Assembly (NCBI RefSeq): GCF_015711645.1
Contig: NZ_JABTEX010000001.1
Span: forward strand, 2,046,001-2,110,000
From: Planomonospora sp. ID82291
GTDB taxonomy: Bacteria > Actinomycetota > Actinomycetes > Streptosporangiales > Streptosporangiaceae
Reading direction: 5' to 3'
DNA: 64,000 nt
Position 1 is the stretch's first letter. Each line of letters starts with the position of its first letter. Made by a program: the position numbers and the translations under genes. Below are positions 35,065-43,082 of this stretch, one piece after another. The notes below the pieces were generated by a model that was given only the letters and a program-made list of their open reading frames with translations, had not been told where the DNA came from and searched no databases.

Positions 35065-37923
35065 GTGAGCATCGCAGATCCACCGGTCTTCGAGCCGGGG
35101 TTCGAACGCACGCCGCCGAACAACATCGAGGCGGAGCAGTCCGTGCTGGGCGGCATGCTCCTGTCCAAGGACGCCATCGCCGACGTCGTCGAGATCCTGC
35201 GGTCCGACGACTTCTACCGCCCGGCCCACCAGCTCGTCTACGACATCATCACCGGCCTCTACGGCCGCGGCGACCCGGCCGACGCCGTCACGGTCTTCGA
35301 CGAGCTGCAGAAGCGCGGCGAGGTCGCCCGGGTCGGCGGCGGCGCCTACCTCCACACGCTCACCGCCGTCGTGCCCACCGCCGCCAACGCGGGCTACTAC
35401 GCGCGGATCGTCCGCGAGCAGGCGATCCTCCGCCGCCTCATCGAGGCCGGCACCCGCATCGTCTCCTTCGGGTACGGCGGGCAGGACGAGGAGGTCGACG
35501 ACCTGGTCGACCGCGCCCAGGCCGAGATCTACAAGGTCACCGAGCGCCGCACCTCCGAGGACTACGCGCCGCTGGCCGACATCATGCCCGGGGCGCTCGA
35601 CGAGCTGGAGGCCATCGGCGGCCGGAACGGCCAGATGGTCGGCGTCCCCACCGGCTTCCAGGACCTCGACGCCCTCACCAACGGCCTCCACCCCGGCCAG
35701 ATGATCGTCGTGGCCGCCCGGCCGGCCATCGGCAAGGCGCTCGCGCTCGACACCCCACTTCCCACCCCGGCCGGATGGACGACCATGGGGGAGGTCCAGG
35801 TCGGGGACCTCCTGATCGGGGCCGACGGGAAGCCCACCCGTGTCGTCGCGGCGACCGGCGTGATGCACGACCGACCCTGCTACGAGGTGGAGTTCAGCGA
35901 CGGAACGGTCATTGTCGCCGACGCGCAGCACCAGTGGCGGACGACCACGCGTGCGAGTCGCCGCCAGAGGTCGGAGAACAGGCGTTCTCTCCACTGGTCA
36001 CCAGAGTCGATCGAACGGGTGAGGGACGCCTACGAGGCCTCGGTGTCCGGGCCGGACCGGCTCATCACGCATCGAGAGGCTCTCTTGGCGGTGGGAGCCG
36101 AGTTCCGTAACGTCCTCCACACCGTGGAGAAGGCACTCGGCTCCACGGGCAAGGTGCCTCGCCCTGTCACGGGGCCAACCCGCAGCTATGCCTGGAACAC
36201 GCCGGCATACGCGAACGGACGTCTCTTCGAGGCGTTGTACTCCCGCGTGACACAGCCGAAGAACGCCGCCACGACCACTGTGCACGATGACGTCGTCACC
36301 ACCGAGGAGATCGCTGCCACGCTGCGGTGCGCCTCGGCGGATGAACGTCCGAACCACGCGGTGGCCGTTGCGTCGCCGTTCGACCTGGAGGAGCAGGAGC
36401 TGCCCCTGTCTCCGTACGTCCTGGGTGTGTGGCTCGGTGACGGTCACAGCGACGGCGCCCGATTCACAACGGCGGACTTGGAGATCGTCTCCAACATAGA
36501 GGCGGAAGGCCTGCAGGTCACCCGTACGGCCGCGGAGCTGTCCTACTCGATCAGGTTCCCCGACCCACAGCCTGTGGCGTTGCGTGCCTGCGCCGTCTGC
36601 GGGGCATCGTTCATGCCGCAGACGTCCCAGGTGCGTACCTGCGGTCGGTCGTGCGGTGGAAGGGCGCGTTTCGTGTCGGATCCGGCCCCGGTGCCCACAT
36701 GTCCCGACTGCGGTGAGCCGTCGAGCGGGTTGAGGCGGTGTCAGGTATGCCGGAACCATCACGGAACGGTGCAGGCGGTCCTGCGGACTCTGGGTGTCCT
36801 CGGTGACAAGCACATCCCTCGCCAGTACCTCCGGGCATCGGAGGGCCAGCGGAGAGCGCTGCTGGCGGGTCTGCTGGACACGGACGGCTATGTGAGCCGC
36901 AGTGGTCAGATCCAGTTCGCGGTCACGAACAAGCGTCTCGCCGAGGACGCCCTGGAACTCGTTCTCAGTCTCGGCTACCGGGCCACCATGCGGACGAGGG
37001 AGGTCAAGGGCAGGAGCGCGGACTCCTCTACCTGCTACATGATTAACTTTACGGCGGCGGAGAAAGTGTTCCGTCTCGCCCGCAAGGCCGCCCGGCAGGT
37101 GACGGCGGCGCATCCGAAGGCCCTTGTCCGTTACATCGTGGATGTTCGGGCCGTCCCTTCGACGCCGGTGCGGTGCGTCGAGGTCGACAACGCCGACCAC
37201 ATGTATCTGGCGAGCAAGGCGTGTATACCAACCCATAACAGCACCCTTGGACTGGATTTCGCACGCTCTGCTGCTATCAAGCACGGTATGACGACGGTTG
37301 TGTTCTCGCTGGAGATGTCCAGAAACGAGATCACGATGCGCCTGCTCTCGGCGGAGGCGCGGGTGGCGCTGCACTCCATGCGGTCGGGCTCGATGACGGA
37401 CGAGGACTGGGCCAGGCTGGCGCGCCGGATGGGCGAGGTGGCCGAGGCCCCGCTCTACATCGACGACTCGCCCAACATGTCGATGATGGAGATCCGGGCC
37501 AAGTGCCGCCGGCTCAAGCAACGGCACGACCTGCGCTTCGTCGTCATCGACTACCTCCAGCTGATGTCCTCGCCGAAGAAGACCGAGAGCCGGCAGAACG
37601 AGGTCTCGGAGATCTCTCGTGCGATCAAGCTGCTCGCGAAGGAGCTGGAGGTTCCGGTCATCGCGATCTCGCAGCTGAACCGCGGTCCCGAGCAGCGAAC
37701 GGACAAAAGGCCCATGGTTAGCGACCTTCGCGAATCCGGCTCCATCGAGCAGGATGCGGACATGGTCATCCTTCTGCATCGGGAGGACGCGTACGAACGC
37801 GAATCCCCCCGGGCGGGTGAGGCGGACCTGATCGTGGCCAAGCACCGTAACGGCCCGACCGCCACGGTCACCGTGGCCTTCCAGGGCCACTACAGCCGCT
37901 TCGTCGACATGGCCCCCCACTAG
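35065..37923 (+). CDS. dnaB: replicative DNA helicase DnaB with intein
   Basis: A 952-codon precursor. The exteins together give a 451-residue DnaB, normal for actinobacteria. The N-terminal domain binds primase (NNIEAEQSVLGGMLLSKDAI). The RecA-like ATPase has Walker A split by the intein (RPAIGK | STLGLDFA), Walker B RFVVIDYLQLM, and DLRESGSIEQDADMVILLHRE. It unwinds DNA at the replication fork as a hexamer, and activity needs removal of the intein (residues 225-725) because the Walker A loop is interrupted. GTG start after GAGGGGG. DnaA boxes lie upstream. Confidence 0.96.
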   Translation: MSIADPPVFEPGFERTPPNNIEAEQSVLGGMLLSKDAIADVVEILRSDDFYRPAHQLVYDIITGLYGRGDPADAVTVFDELQKRGEVARVGGGAYLHTLTAVVPTAANAGYYARIVREQAILRRLIEAGTRIVSFGYGGQDEEVDDLVDRAQAEIYKVTERRTSEDYAPLADIMPGALDELEAIGGRNGQMVGVPTGFQDLDALTNGLHPGQMIVVAARPAIGKALALDTPLPTPAGWTTMGEVQVGDLLIGADGKPTRVVAATGVMHDRPCYEVEFSDGTVIVADAQHQWRTTTRASRRQRSENRRSLHWSPESIERVRDAYEASVSGPDRLITHREALLAVGAEFRNVLHTVEKALGSTGKVPRPVTGPTRSYAWNTPAYANGRLFEALYSRVTQPKNAATTTVHDDVVTTEEIAATLRCASADERPNHAVAVASPFDLEEQELPLSPYVLGVWLGDGHSDGARFTTADLEIVSNIEAEGLQVTRTAAELSYSIRFPDPQPVALRACAVCGASFMPQTSQVRTCGRSCGGRARFVSDPAPVPTCPDCGEPSSGLRRCQVCRNHHGTVQAVLRTLGVLGDKHIPRQYLRASEGQRRALLAGLLDTDGYVSRSGQIQFAVTNKRLAEDALELVLSLGYRATMRTREVKGRSADSSTCYMINFTAAEKVFRLARKAARQVTAAHPKALVRYIVDVRAVPSTPVRCVEVDNADHMYLASKACIPTHNSTLGLDFARSAAIKHGMTTVVFSLEMSRNEITMRLLSAEARVALHSMRSGSMTDEDWARLARRMGEVAEAPLYIDDSPNMSMMEIRAKCRRLKQRHDLRFVVIDYLQLMSSPKKTESRQNEVSEISRAIKLLAKELEVPVIAISQLNRGPEQRTDKRPMVSDLRESGSIEQDADMVILLHREDAYERESPRAGEADLIVAKHRNGPTATVTVAFQGHYSRFVDMAPH
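35737..37239 (+). other. intein in DnaB Walker A, class 3-like, with LAGLIDADG homing endonuclease
   Basis: 501 in-frame residues between GK and ST of the P-loop. It starts with Ala (ALALDTPLPTPAGW), so there is no N-terminal Cys/Ser nucleophile. Block B reads ADAQHQW, block F has Cys in VRCVEVDNADHMYL, and block G is CIPTHN followed by Ser+1. This Trp-Cys-Thr set defines class 3 inteins. LAGLIDADG motifs are LGVWLGDGH (from residue 229) and LLAGLLDTDG (375-384). Between them are two four-Cys clusters (C285, C288, C302, C306; C322, C325, C335, C338), likely zinc sites. Splicing and endonuclease activity are inferred. Confidence 0.93.
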
Positions 37924-37977
37924 GAGACATGGCCCCCGCCGGGAGACGCGGCCCCCACGGGGAGGCACGACCTCCCG

Positions 37978-38607
37978 CTAGGAGTCGGTCGTCGTCCGCG
38001 GCGGGAGGCCGCCCTGCCGCAGTCCGTTCATGAGGAGGGTGAGCAGGCGGTCGGCCTGGGCCGGGCCGTCCGGGGCGTCCTGGGCGGCCCAGGCGATGGC
38101 GCCGGTCATCCTCAGCACGTCCGCGTCGCGCACCTCGGCGGCGACCGCGCCTGATCGGCGCGCCCGTGCCAGCAGGGCGGCCCCCACCTCGAATATCTCC
38201 GCATGCCAGGCCGATGCCAGGTCGTCCCCGCGGTTGAGCGCCGAGTTCATCACCTCGGCCGCCATGCCCCGATAGGTCAGGGCGTGCGTGAGCACGGCAC
38301 GCAACCAGGTGGACAACGCGTCGAACTCGTCCTCGGCCGTCAGCAGCGCGCGGCCGAGATCGGCCAGCTCGGTCATCCGCTCGGCGAGCACCGCCGCCAT
38401 GAGGTCCAGCCGGGTGGGGAAATGCCGGTACAGCGTTCCGCTGGCCACCCCCGCCCGCCGGGCGATCTCGTCCAGGGAGGCGTCCACGCCCGACTCGGCG
38501 AACGCGATCTTCGCCTGCTCGACCAGTTGCTCGTAGTTGCGCCGGGCGTCCGCACGCCTCGGACGTCCGGCGCGCGACCGCGACTCGTGATCCACCGGGG
38601 TGCTCAC
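37978..38607 (-). CDS. TetR family transcriptional regulator
   Basis: A 209-residue TetR-type repressor. N-terminal helix-turn-helix: EQLVEQAKIAFAESGVDASLDEIARRAGVASGTLYRHFPTRLDLMAAVLAER. The C-terminal ligand-binding domain resembles the SbtR/TetR_C_33-like group. GTG at 38607 after AAGG is preferred; the alternative GTG at 38631 overlaps an inverted repeat that looks like its operator. Divergent from the SnoaL-like gene, which it may control. Confidence 0.87.
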   Translation of the reverse strand: MSTPVDHESRSRAGRPRRADARRNYEQLVEQAKIAFAESGVDASLDEIARRAGVASGTLYRHFPTRLDLMAAVLAERMTELADLGRALLTAEDEFDALSTWLRAVLTHALTYRGMAAEVMNSALNRGDDLASAWHAEIFEVGAALLARARRSGAVAAEVRDADVLRMTGAIAWAAQDAPDGPAQADRLLTLLMNGLRQGGLPPRTTTDS

Positions 38608-38626
38608 CGCATCCTTGCTAAACGGG

Positions 38627-38665
38627 GACACAGTCCGTTACCGTGCCCATTAACCGGACCGTGTC
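38627..38665. promoter_or_regulatory. inverted repeat between TetR and SnoaL-like genes, probable operator
   Basis: Arms GACACAGTCCG (38627-38637) and CGGACCGTGTC (38655-38665) match 10 of 11 across a 17-base spacer in the divergent promoter region. Confidence 0.6.
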
Positions 38666-38710
38666 TCACTTTAACGGCATGGGCCACCCGACTCATGGAA
38701 GGCCACCCCG

Positions 38711-39103
38711 ATGGCGCTGTCGGAACAGGACCGGATCGACATCAACGACCTGATCAACCTCCACGGCCACTTCGTGGACGCGGGCAGGCTGGATCAGGCG
38801 GGTGAGCTGTTCACCCCGGACGTCACCTATGACATGGAGGACCTGGGCCACGGCTCGCTGCACGGCGTCACGGCCCTGCGCGAGGCCGCGATCGCACTGG
38901 GCGGCGCCGGTCCGGTCGGCCATCACGTCACCAACATCGTGATCACCGGGATCGACGACCGCTCGGCGCGGGTCCGATCCAAGGGGATCGGCGTCCAGGC
39001 CGACGGAACGGTCGCCAGCGTCGTCTACGACGACATCGTCATCCGCCGGTCCGACGGCTGGAGGATCAGCCGCCGCAAGGTGAGCGCGGGGCACGCCGTC
39101 TGA
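38711..39103 (+). CDS. SnoaL-like / NTF2-fold protein
   Basis: A 130-residue single-domain protein of the nuclear transport factor 2 superfamily (SnoaL_4-like): an N-terminal helix pair (DRIDINDLINLHGHFVDAGRLDQAGELFTPDVTYDM), HGVTALREAAIALGG and a beta sheet ending in DGWRISRRKV. Members are cyclases, isomerases or small-ligand binders. The TetR neighbour with a shared operator suggests it handles the compound that the regulator senses; this is inference. ATG start. Confidence 0.82.
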   Translation: MALSEQDRIDINDLINLHGHFVDAGRLDQAGELFTPDVTYDMEDLGHGSLHGVTALREAAIALGGAGPVGHHVTNIVITGIDDRSARVRSKGIGVQADGTVASVVYDDIVIRRSDGWRISRRKVSAGHAV

Positions 39104-39152
39104 TCTGCGCTCCGTCCTGGAGGACGGGTCCGCCCGGCCCGCCGTACGGAGG

Positions 39153-39911
39153 TCAGGGCACCGTGCGGACGTGGGTGGTGAGGCGGCGGCCGTCGAAGAC
39201 GTGCAGGGCGAACTGGGGCGGCCGGTCCCGGTCGAGCGGGATCCGCTCGGTGGTCTCCGCGGAGGTCAGGGCGGTGCTGACCACACCGGGGGCGACCAGC
39301 AGGGGCAGGCCCGCGAACACGGTGCTCGCCGGGGTGTGGGCGTGCCCGGCGAGCACCGCGACGACCTGCGGGTGCCGGCGGAGCACCGCCTCCAGCCGCT
39401 CCGGGGCGCGCAGCCCGATCTCGTCCACGTAGGGGACGCCCAGCGCGACGGCCGGATGGTGCATCCCCACGAGGGCCGGGGTGCCGGGCGCCTCGGCGAG
39501 CACGGCGTCCAGCCAGGCGATCGTCTCGTCCTCCAGGAACCCCTCCGGCCGCCCGGGGACACTGGAGTCGCACAGGGCGACGGTGAGACCGCCGAGCCGC
39601 AGGACCCGGTTGACGGGACCGTCCCCGTCCTCGCCCCCGCCGTCGCCGTCCTCACCGAGGAGGACCTTGCGGAAGGCCGTGCGGTCGTCGTGGTTGCCCG
39701 GGCACACGACCGTGGGGAAGCGGGAGTCCAGCAGGTCGCGCGCGGTCGCGTACTCCTCGGCCAGGCCGTGGTCGGCGATGTCGCCGGTCACCAGGACGGC
39801 GTCCAGCGGCCCGGGGAGGCTCTCCAGGTGCCGCATGACGGCCCGGGTCCGGTCGGCGCTGCGCGGGTCGGCGTCGAGATGGGTGTCGCTCAGGTGGGCC
39901 AGGGTCAGCAT
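39153..39911 (-). CDS. metallophosphoesterase (cAMP phosphodiesterase-like)
   Basis: A 252-residue calcineurin-like phosphoesterase. All five metal motifs are present: DTHLD (residues 9-13 region), GDIADH, GNHDDR, the GMHHP histidines and AGHAHTPA. The arrangement resembles CpdA/Rv0805-type class III cyclic nucleotide phosphodiesterases. An acidic Gly/Asp insert (GEDGDGGGEDGDGP) interrupts the domain after GNHD. ATG at 39911 begins directly with the first strand LTLAHLSDTH; upstream AGGA. Confidence 0.9.
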   Translation of the reverse strand: MLTLAHLSDTHLDADPRSADRTRAVMRHLESLPGPLDAVLVTGDIADHGLAEEYATARDLLDSRFPTVVCPGNHDDRTAFRKVLLGEDGDGGGEDGDGPVNRVLRLGGLTVALCDSSVPGRPEGFLEDETIAWLDAVLAEAPGTPALVGMHHPAVALGVPYVDEIGLRAPERLEAVLRRHPQVVAVLAGHAHTPASTVFAGLPLLVAPGVVSTALTSAETTERIPLDRDRPPQFALHVFDGRRLTTHVRTVP

Positions 39912-39994
39912 GAGGAGATCCTGGCACGCGGTCCGCTGCGGCGGGCGGGCCACACCGCCCCGCCCGGCGGGGAAGGAGCAGGCCACTTCCCGGC

Positions 39995-40054
39995 GGCCGG
40001 AGAAGATCGGCCGGAGAAGATCGGGCGGAGAAGATCGGGCGGAGAAGATCGGGC
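39995..40054. repeat. 14-bp tandem repeat, four copies
   Basis: Four tandem copies built on CGGAGAAGATCGGG with one substitution in the first two units, in the gap upstream of the phosphoesterase gene (divergent promoter region). Confidence 0.88.
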
Positions 40055-40145
40055 GGCGGGTGGTCGGAGCATATGGGGTTTCAAGTCATCCTTAAGTCGC
40101 CTATGGCAGGGTTCGCGCCAGTTGTACGACGACTGTGGGGTGGAG

Positions 40146-41414
40146 ATGTTCGGGATCGTTCGGCCATGTCGTCATGGAATGTGCCGAGGGTTGTTCACGT
40201 CATGGATGGCGCACCTGTGCGGGCTCTGCCTGGCACTGCGTGACGAGCACGGTCACGCGGCGCGGCTGGTGACCAACTACGACGGGCTGATCGTCTCGGT
40301 CCTGGCCGAGGCCCAGGCCCCGGTGCTCTCCCCGCGCCGCCGGGCCGCCCCGTGCGCGCTGCGCGGATTCTCCGGTGCCGAGGTGGTCGGCGCCCGGGCC
40401 GAGGGGGTACGGCTGGCGGCGGCGACCTCGCTGATCCTGGCCTCGGGCAAGGTCAGGGACCACATCGCCGACGGCGACGGGATGTACGCCCGGCGCCCGG
40501 TCGCCGCGGCGGCGGGCCGGGTGGCCGCGCGCTGGGAGGCCGCCGGGACCCGGACGGCCGCCGCCGTCGGGTTCGACGCGGGGGTGCTGGTGGACGCGGT
40601 GGCCCGGCAGGCCCGGCTGGAGGCCGAGCCGGGACTGGCGCTGCTCGCGCTGACCGCCCCGACCGAGGACGCGGTCGCCGCCGCGTTCGCGCACACCGCG
40701 GAGCTGGCCGGCACGCCGCACAACGCCGCCGCGCTGGCCGAGGCGGGACGCTGCTTCGGACGGCTCGCGCACCTGGTGGACGCGGTGGAGGACCTGGCGG
40801 AGGACCGGGCGGCGGGCGTCTACAACCCGCTGCTCGCCACCGGGACCGACCTCGCCGAGGCCCGGCGGCTCTGCGACGACGCGCTGCTCGGCCTGCGGCT
40901 GGCGGTGGCCGACCTGGACCTGGAGGAGCGGGGCCTGGTGAGGGCGCTGCTGGTGAAGGAGGTCGGCCGCTCGGTGGACCGGGTCTTCGCACAGGGTTCC
41001 CCGGCGGTCGGCGGGACCGGCATCCGGGAGGCGTCGGGTGACGTCTGCGCCCGGGAGACCGGGGAGACCGGGGAGACCGCGCCCGAGACCGAGATCGGGG
41101 AGACCGGCCGGGGACCGGGCCGGGACGCTCCGGCGGCGGCCCGGCGGAAGGGCGGTCCCGGGACGGCCGCGCCCCGCGACCCGCGGCTGAAGCCCGAACC
41201 CGGCTGCGGGCCCCGCCTCTGCTTCGCGCTCGGCTTCATGGCCTGCTCCTGCGGGCTCTACCGGCCGCCGTGGGACGAGGACCGCTACAAGCCCTGCGGC
41301 GAGCGCCTCGACTGCGGCGGCTGCGACGCCTGCGGGCAGTGCTGCGACGCGTGCTCGGGGTGCTGCGAGGGCTGCTCGTGCTGCTGCGGCGACGGCTGCG
41401 GCTGCGACTGCTGA
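40146..41414 (+). CDS. DUF5685 family protein with cysteine-rich tail
   Basis: A 422-residue protein of a family known only by sequence. The N-terminal part has conserved cysteines (IVRPCRHGMCRGLF, HLCGLCLALRDEHGH), followed by a mostly helical Ala-rich middle with VDAVEDLAEDRAAGVYNPL, a Thr/Glu/Gly repeat (ETGETGETAPETEIGETG), and a C-terminus with 16 cysteines in the last 39 residues (GGCDACGQCCDAC...). Such a tail could bind metals. ATG 40146 after GGGGTGGAG. No clear operon partner. Function unknown. Confidence 0.85.
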   Translation: MFGIVRPCRHGMCRGLFTSWMAHLCGLCLALRDEHGHAARLVTNYDGLIVSVLAEAQAPVLSPRRRAAPCALRGFSGAEVVGARAEGVRLAAATSLILASGKVRDHIADGDGMYARRPVAAAAGRVAARWEAAGTRTAAAVGFDAGVLVDAVARQARLEAEPGLALLALTAPTEDAVAAAFAHTAELAGTPHNAAALAEAGRCFGRLAHLVDAVEDLAEDRAAGVYNPLLATGTDLAEARRLCDDALLGLRLAVADLDLEERGLVRALLVKEVGRSVDRVFAQGSPAVGGTGIREASGDVCARETGETGETAPETEIGETGRGPGRDAPAAARRKGGPGTAAPRDPRLKPEPGCGPRLCFALGFMACSCGLYRPPWDEDRYKPCGERLDCGGCDACGQCCDACSGCCEGCSCCCGDGCGCDC

Positions 41415-41516
41415 CCCCGCCGCTCCTTCACCCCGGCGCCCCTTCACCCCGCCGCTCCTTCACCCCGGCGCCCCTTCACCCCGCCGCTCCTTCACCCCGG
41501 CGCCCCCTCACCCCGG
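41414..41516. repeat. 32-bp tandem repeat starting at the DUF5685 stop codon
   Basis: Three copies (starting at 41414, 41446, 41478), each made of two related 16-bp halves (ACCCCGCCGCTCCTTC and ACCCCGGCGCCCCTTC). The first unit begins at the A of the stop codon. Confidence 0.92.
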
Positions 41517-41564
41517 CGACTGCTCGCCCCCGCCGGTCCCGCCACCGCGGTGGGCCGGCCGTCC

Positions 41565-42500
41565 TCAGGGCAGCAGGACCAGGCGGCCGCGGAGGCCCCC
41601 CTCGGCCAACCGCCGGTGGGCGGCCGCGGCCTCGGTGAGCGGGAGGGTGTCCGCCACCCGCGGGGTCAGGCGGCCCTCGTCCGCGAGCCGGGCCAGTTCG
41701 GCGAGGCGGGTGCCGTCCGCGCGGACCCAGACGTTGGCCACCCGGATGCCGCGCAGCGGCACGGGCGCGGCACCGCCGATCACGGCCACGAACGCGCCTC
41801 CGCCGCGCACCGCGTCCAGCGCGGGCAGGCCGACCACGGCCGCGTCGATCGCGCCGTGGGCCCCGCCGGGGACGAGCGCCCGCACGGAGGCGCTCAGCTC
41901 GGCGCCGCGGGGGACGAAGAACTCGGCGCCGAGCTTCCTGACGGTCTCCTCGTCGGCCGCGCCCGCCACCGCGATCACCCGCAGCCCGCGGGCCGCGGCG
42001 AGCTCGACGGCGTAGCCGCCCACGGCTCCGGCGGCTCCGGTCACCAGCAGCGTCCGCCCCTCCTGCAGACCGGCCAGGTCCAGGGCCTGGGCGGCGGTCA
42101 GGCCGTTCAGGGGGATCGTCGCCGCCTCGGCCGGGGTGGCGCGGCGCGGGGCCGGGGCCACCGCGTCGGCGTCGAGGACGATCCGCTCGGCGTATCCGGC
42201 GCAGGAGACGTCGAGCCGGTCGGAGATCCCGATGACCCGGTCGCCCGGTGCGAACGCGTCCACCCCCGGGCCGACCTCGTCGACCACCCCGGCCACGTCC
42301 CAGCCGATGCCCTGCACCCGGCGGGCGGTCATCAACCCGGCCTCGGCGAGCACCCCCGCCCGGGTGGCGGCGTCGACCGGGTTGACCCCGGCGGCCTCGA
42401 CCCTGATCCGGACCTGGCCGGCGCCGGTCGCGGGGACCGGGACGTCGACCGTCTCCAGGACCTCCGGACCGCCGAACGAACGGATCACCACAGCGCGCAT
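41565..42500 (-). CDS. NADP-dependent zinc-less alcohol dehydrogenase/quinone oxidoreductase family protein
   Basis: A 311-residue medium-chain dehydrogenase/reductase. N-terminal GroES-like domain (AVVIRSFGGPEVLETVDVPVP, EAAGVNPVDAATRAG) and a Rossmann domain with GAAGAVGGYAVELAAARG binding NADP. The catalytic zinc ligands of alcohol dehydrogenases are absent, as in quinone reductases. ATG 42500 is chosen after CAGGAGACAGGG. Divergent from an HxlR regulator, with a perfect operator palindrome between; such pairs respond to quinones, diamide or aldehydes. Confidence 0.9.
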   Translation of the reverse strand: MRAVVIRSFGGPEVLETVDVPVPATGAGQVRIRVEAAGVNPVDAATRAGVLAEAGLMTARRVQGIGWDVAGVVDEVGPGVDAFAPGDRVIGISDRLDVSCAGYAERIVLDADAVAPAPRRATPAEAATIPLNGLTAAQALDLAGLQEGRTLLVTGAAGAVGGYAVELAAARGLRVIAVAGAADEETVRKLGAEFFVPRGAELSASVRALVPGGAHGAIDAAVVGLPALDAVRGGGAFVAVIGGAAPVPLRGIRVANVWVRADGTRLAELARLADEGRLTPRVADTLPLTEAAAAHRRLAEGGLRGRLVLLP

Positions 42501-42568
42501 CCCTGTCTCCTGAATCGTGTTCCGGTGCGGATGCGGCAAACCTATGGAGTGCTACTCTCCCTCGGGAA

Positions 42569-42590
42569 GTACGCACCTCGGAGTGCGTAC
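42569..42590. promoter_or_regulatory. perfect palindrome, probable HxlR operator
   Basis: GTACGCAC-N6-GTGCGTAC, 22 bp, in the 108-bp gap between the oxidoreductase gene and the hxlR-type gene. Position and symmetry fit a dimeric MarR/HxlR-fold repressor. Confidence 0.75.
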
Positions 42591-42608
42591 CGCACCAAGA
42601 GGAGCGCC

Positions 42609-43007
42609 ATGGCCACCAGGACGGCCGAACAACGGCGGCAGGAGACCCGCGCCGCCTACGACGCCTACCTCGCCGCCTGCCCGGCCAGGCAGCTGCTCGA
42701 CACGATCAGTGACAAGTGGGTCAGCCTGCTGCTGACCGCCCTCGCCGACGGCCCCAGGCGCTACAGCGACCTGTCCCGGATCGTGGCCGGGGTCAGCCAG
42801 AAGATGCTCACCCAGACCCTGCGCTCCATGGAGCGCGACGGCCTGGTCTCCCGTACGGTGACCCCGGCCGTCCCGGTCCGGGTCGACTACGAGCTCACCG
42901 GTCTGGGCCGGGACCTACAGCCGCTGATGCGCGCCATCAAGTCCTGGGCCGAGTCGCACATCGAGCAGGTCCACGAGGCCCGCGCGGCTTACGACGCACG
43001 CACGTGA
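42609..43007 (+). CDS. HxlR family transcriptional regulator
   Basis: A 132-residue winged-helix regulator (CPARQLLDTISDKWVSLLLTALADGPRRYSDLSRIVAGVSQKMLTQTLRSMERDGLVSRTV). A single cysteine (about residue 24) lies just before the DNA-binding domain, where redox-sensing HxlR/HypR proteins carry theirs. ATG after AGAGGAG. Divergent from the quinone-reductase-like gene, and probably its repressor or activator. Confidence 0.92.
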   Translation: MATRTAEQRRQETRAAYDAYLAACPARQLLDTISDKWVSLLLTALADGPRRYSDLSRIVAGVSQKMLTQTLRSMERDGLVSRTVTPAVPVRVDYELTGLGRDLQPLMRAIKSWAESHIEQVHEARAAYDART

Positions 43008-43046
43008 CCGGGGGGTGCGTCCGATCCGGACGCACCCCCCGGTCAC
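43004..43046. terminator. bidirectional terminator between HxlR gene and ABC-2 operon
   Basis: Perfect inverted repeat with 20-bp arms and a 3-base loop (ATC). It begins within the HxlR stop codon region and ends 37 bp before the stop of the convergent permease gene. Confidence 0.85.
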
Positions 43047-43082
43047 GCCGCCGGGAAGCGGGGCCACCGCCTCCGGGCGGGA

